Below are positions 63,822-64,000 of a stretch of 64,000 bases of DNA, in pieces. Position numbers and translations under genes: made by a program. Position 1 is the stretch's first letter; each line of letters starts with the position of its first letter. Below the pieces are notes generated by a model. That model was given only the letters and a program-made list of their open reading frames with translations, was not told the DNA's origin and did not search any database. Source of the DNA: Bettongia penicillata ogilbyi (taxonomy: Eukaryota > Chordata > Mammalia > Diprotodontia > Potoroidae); contig JAJHZJ010000311.1 in NCBI GenBank assembly GCA_023548195.1, positions 3,053,836 to 3,117,835 of the forward strand, given 5' to 3'.

Positions 63822-64000
63822 TGGACGGATAGGTGGCTAAGTGAATAGTGTGTTAGGCCTGGAGTCAAGAAGACTCATCTCAGTGAGTTCAAATATGGTC
63901 TCAGATATTTACTAGCTGAGTGACACTGGGCAAGTCACTTAATCCTATTTGCCTCAGTTTTCTCATCTATAGAATGAGCTGGAGTATTCAGTTCTCTGCC
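63822..64000 (+). repeat. tRNA-derived marsupial SINE, cut by window end
   Basis: 'gtgttaggcctggagtcaag', 'gagtgacactgggcaagtca', 'cctcagttttctcatctata', 'gaatgagctggagtattcag'. The tail lies beyond the window. Confidence 0.93.

Noticed and set aside
1..64000. tRNA genes suggested by A-box and B-box-like words
   Set aside because: All the clear cases lie in the heads of SINEs and lack a cloverleaf.
1..64000. CRISPR arrays, operons or other prokaryote-type systems
   Set aside because: No regularly spaced direct repeats with spacers. Codon-dense genes are absent and the repeats are marsupial.

Overview
This is a window of marsupial nuclear DNA with no protein-coding gene that I can support. 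No reading frame has the length, splice-bounded structure or recognisable domain of a cellular gene. The reading frames that carry meaning are decayed pieces of retrotransposons. The marsupial call rests on the repeats: many copies of a tRNA-derived SINE whose 3' part reads like 'ggggttttcttggcaaagat' in antisense, CORE-SINEs of the MIR/THER type, L2 and CR1/L3 LINEs, an RTE-type LINE with a SINE that appears to share its tail, a full-length HAL1-like (half-L1) element, and hAT-type foldback elements. CpG looks scarce, as is usual for such DNA. The species cannot be fixed from the sequence, and the window could be intergenic or intronic.

Layout. 0-12 kb: MIR/THER SINEs, L2 3' ends and CR1/L3 tails, a (CA)n tract and a hAT-like foldback at 9.4 kb. 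12-17 kb: two L2 pieces, an RTE-associated SINE, and a three-layer nest (MIR, then SINE, then L1) at 14.9-15.8 kb followed by an AT-rich minisatellite. 17-23 kb: THER SINEs, one carrying a G-quadruplex-like run, a CR1/L3 tail split by two SINEs, and the best preserved antisense L2 reverse transcriptase (21.0-22.4 kb). 23-31 kb: the repeat-poor core, with stretches of single-copy sequence that could include conserved regulatory DNA. 31-37 kb: L1 3' ends, an RTE-tail SINE, L2 pieces and long (GA)n. 37.7-42.6 kb: an antisense CR1/L3 cut in two by a full-length HAL1-like element. 43-50 kb: MIR and SINE clusters, a CR1-type reverse-transcriptase fragment holding an L1 insertion with a 12-base target duplication, and a 2.5 kb antisense L1 ORF2 relic. 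50-57 kb: CR1/L3 tails, two RTE fragments in opposite orientation and a hAT fragment inside a SINE. 57-64 kb: L1 and HAL1 3' ends, an antisense L2 reading frame, an L2 mosaic, and a final SINE cut by the window edge.

Nothing here behaves as a multi-gene system. The main content is the order of transposon insertions, plus a few local structures: HAL1 5' tandem units, a CR1 segment flanked by 41-base direct repeats with an internal A-run, and two 32-base tandem duplications. Family names come from motif and consensus recall, not from a database search.
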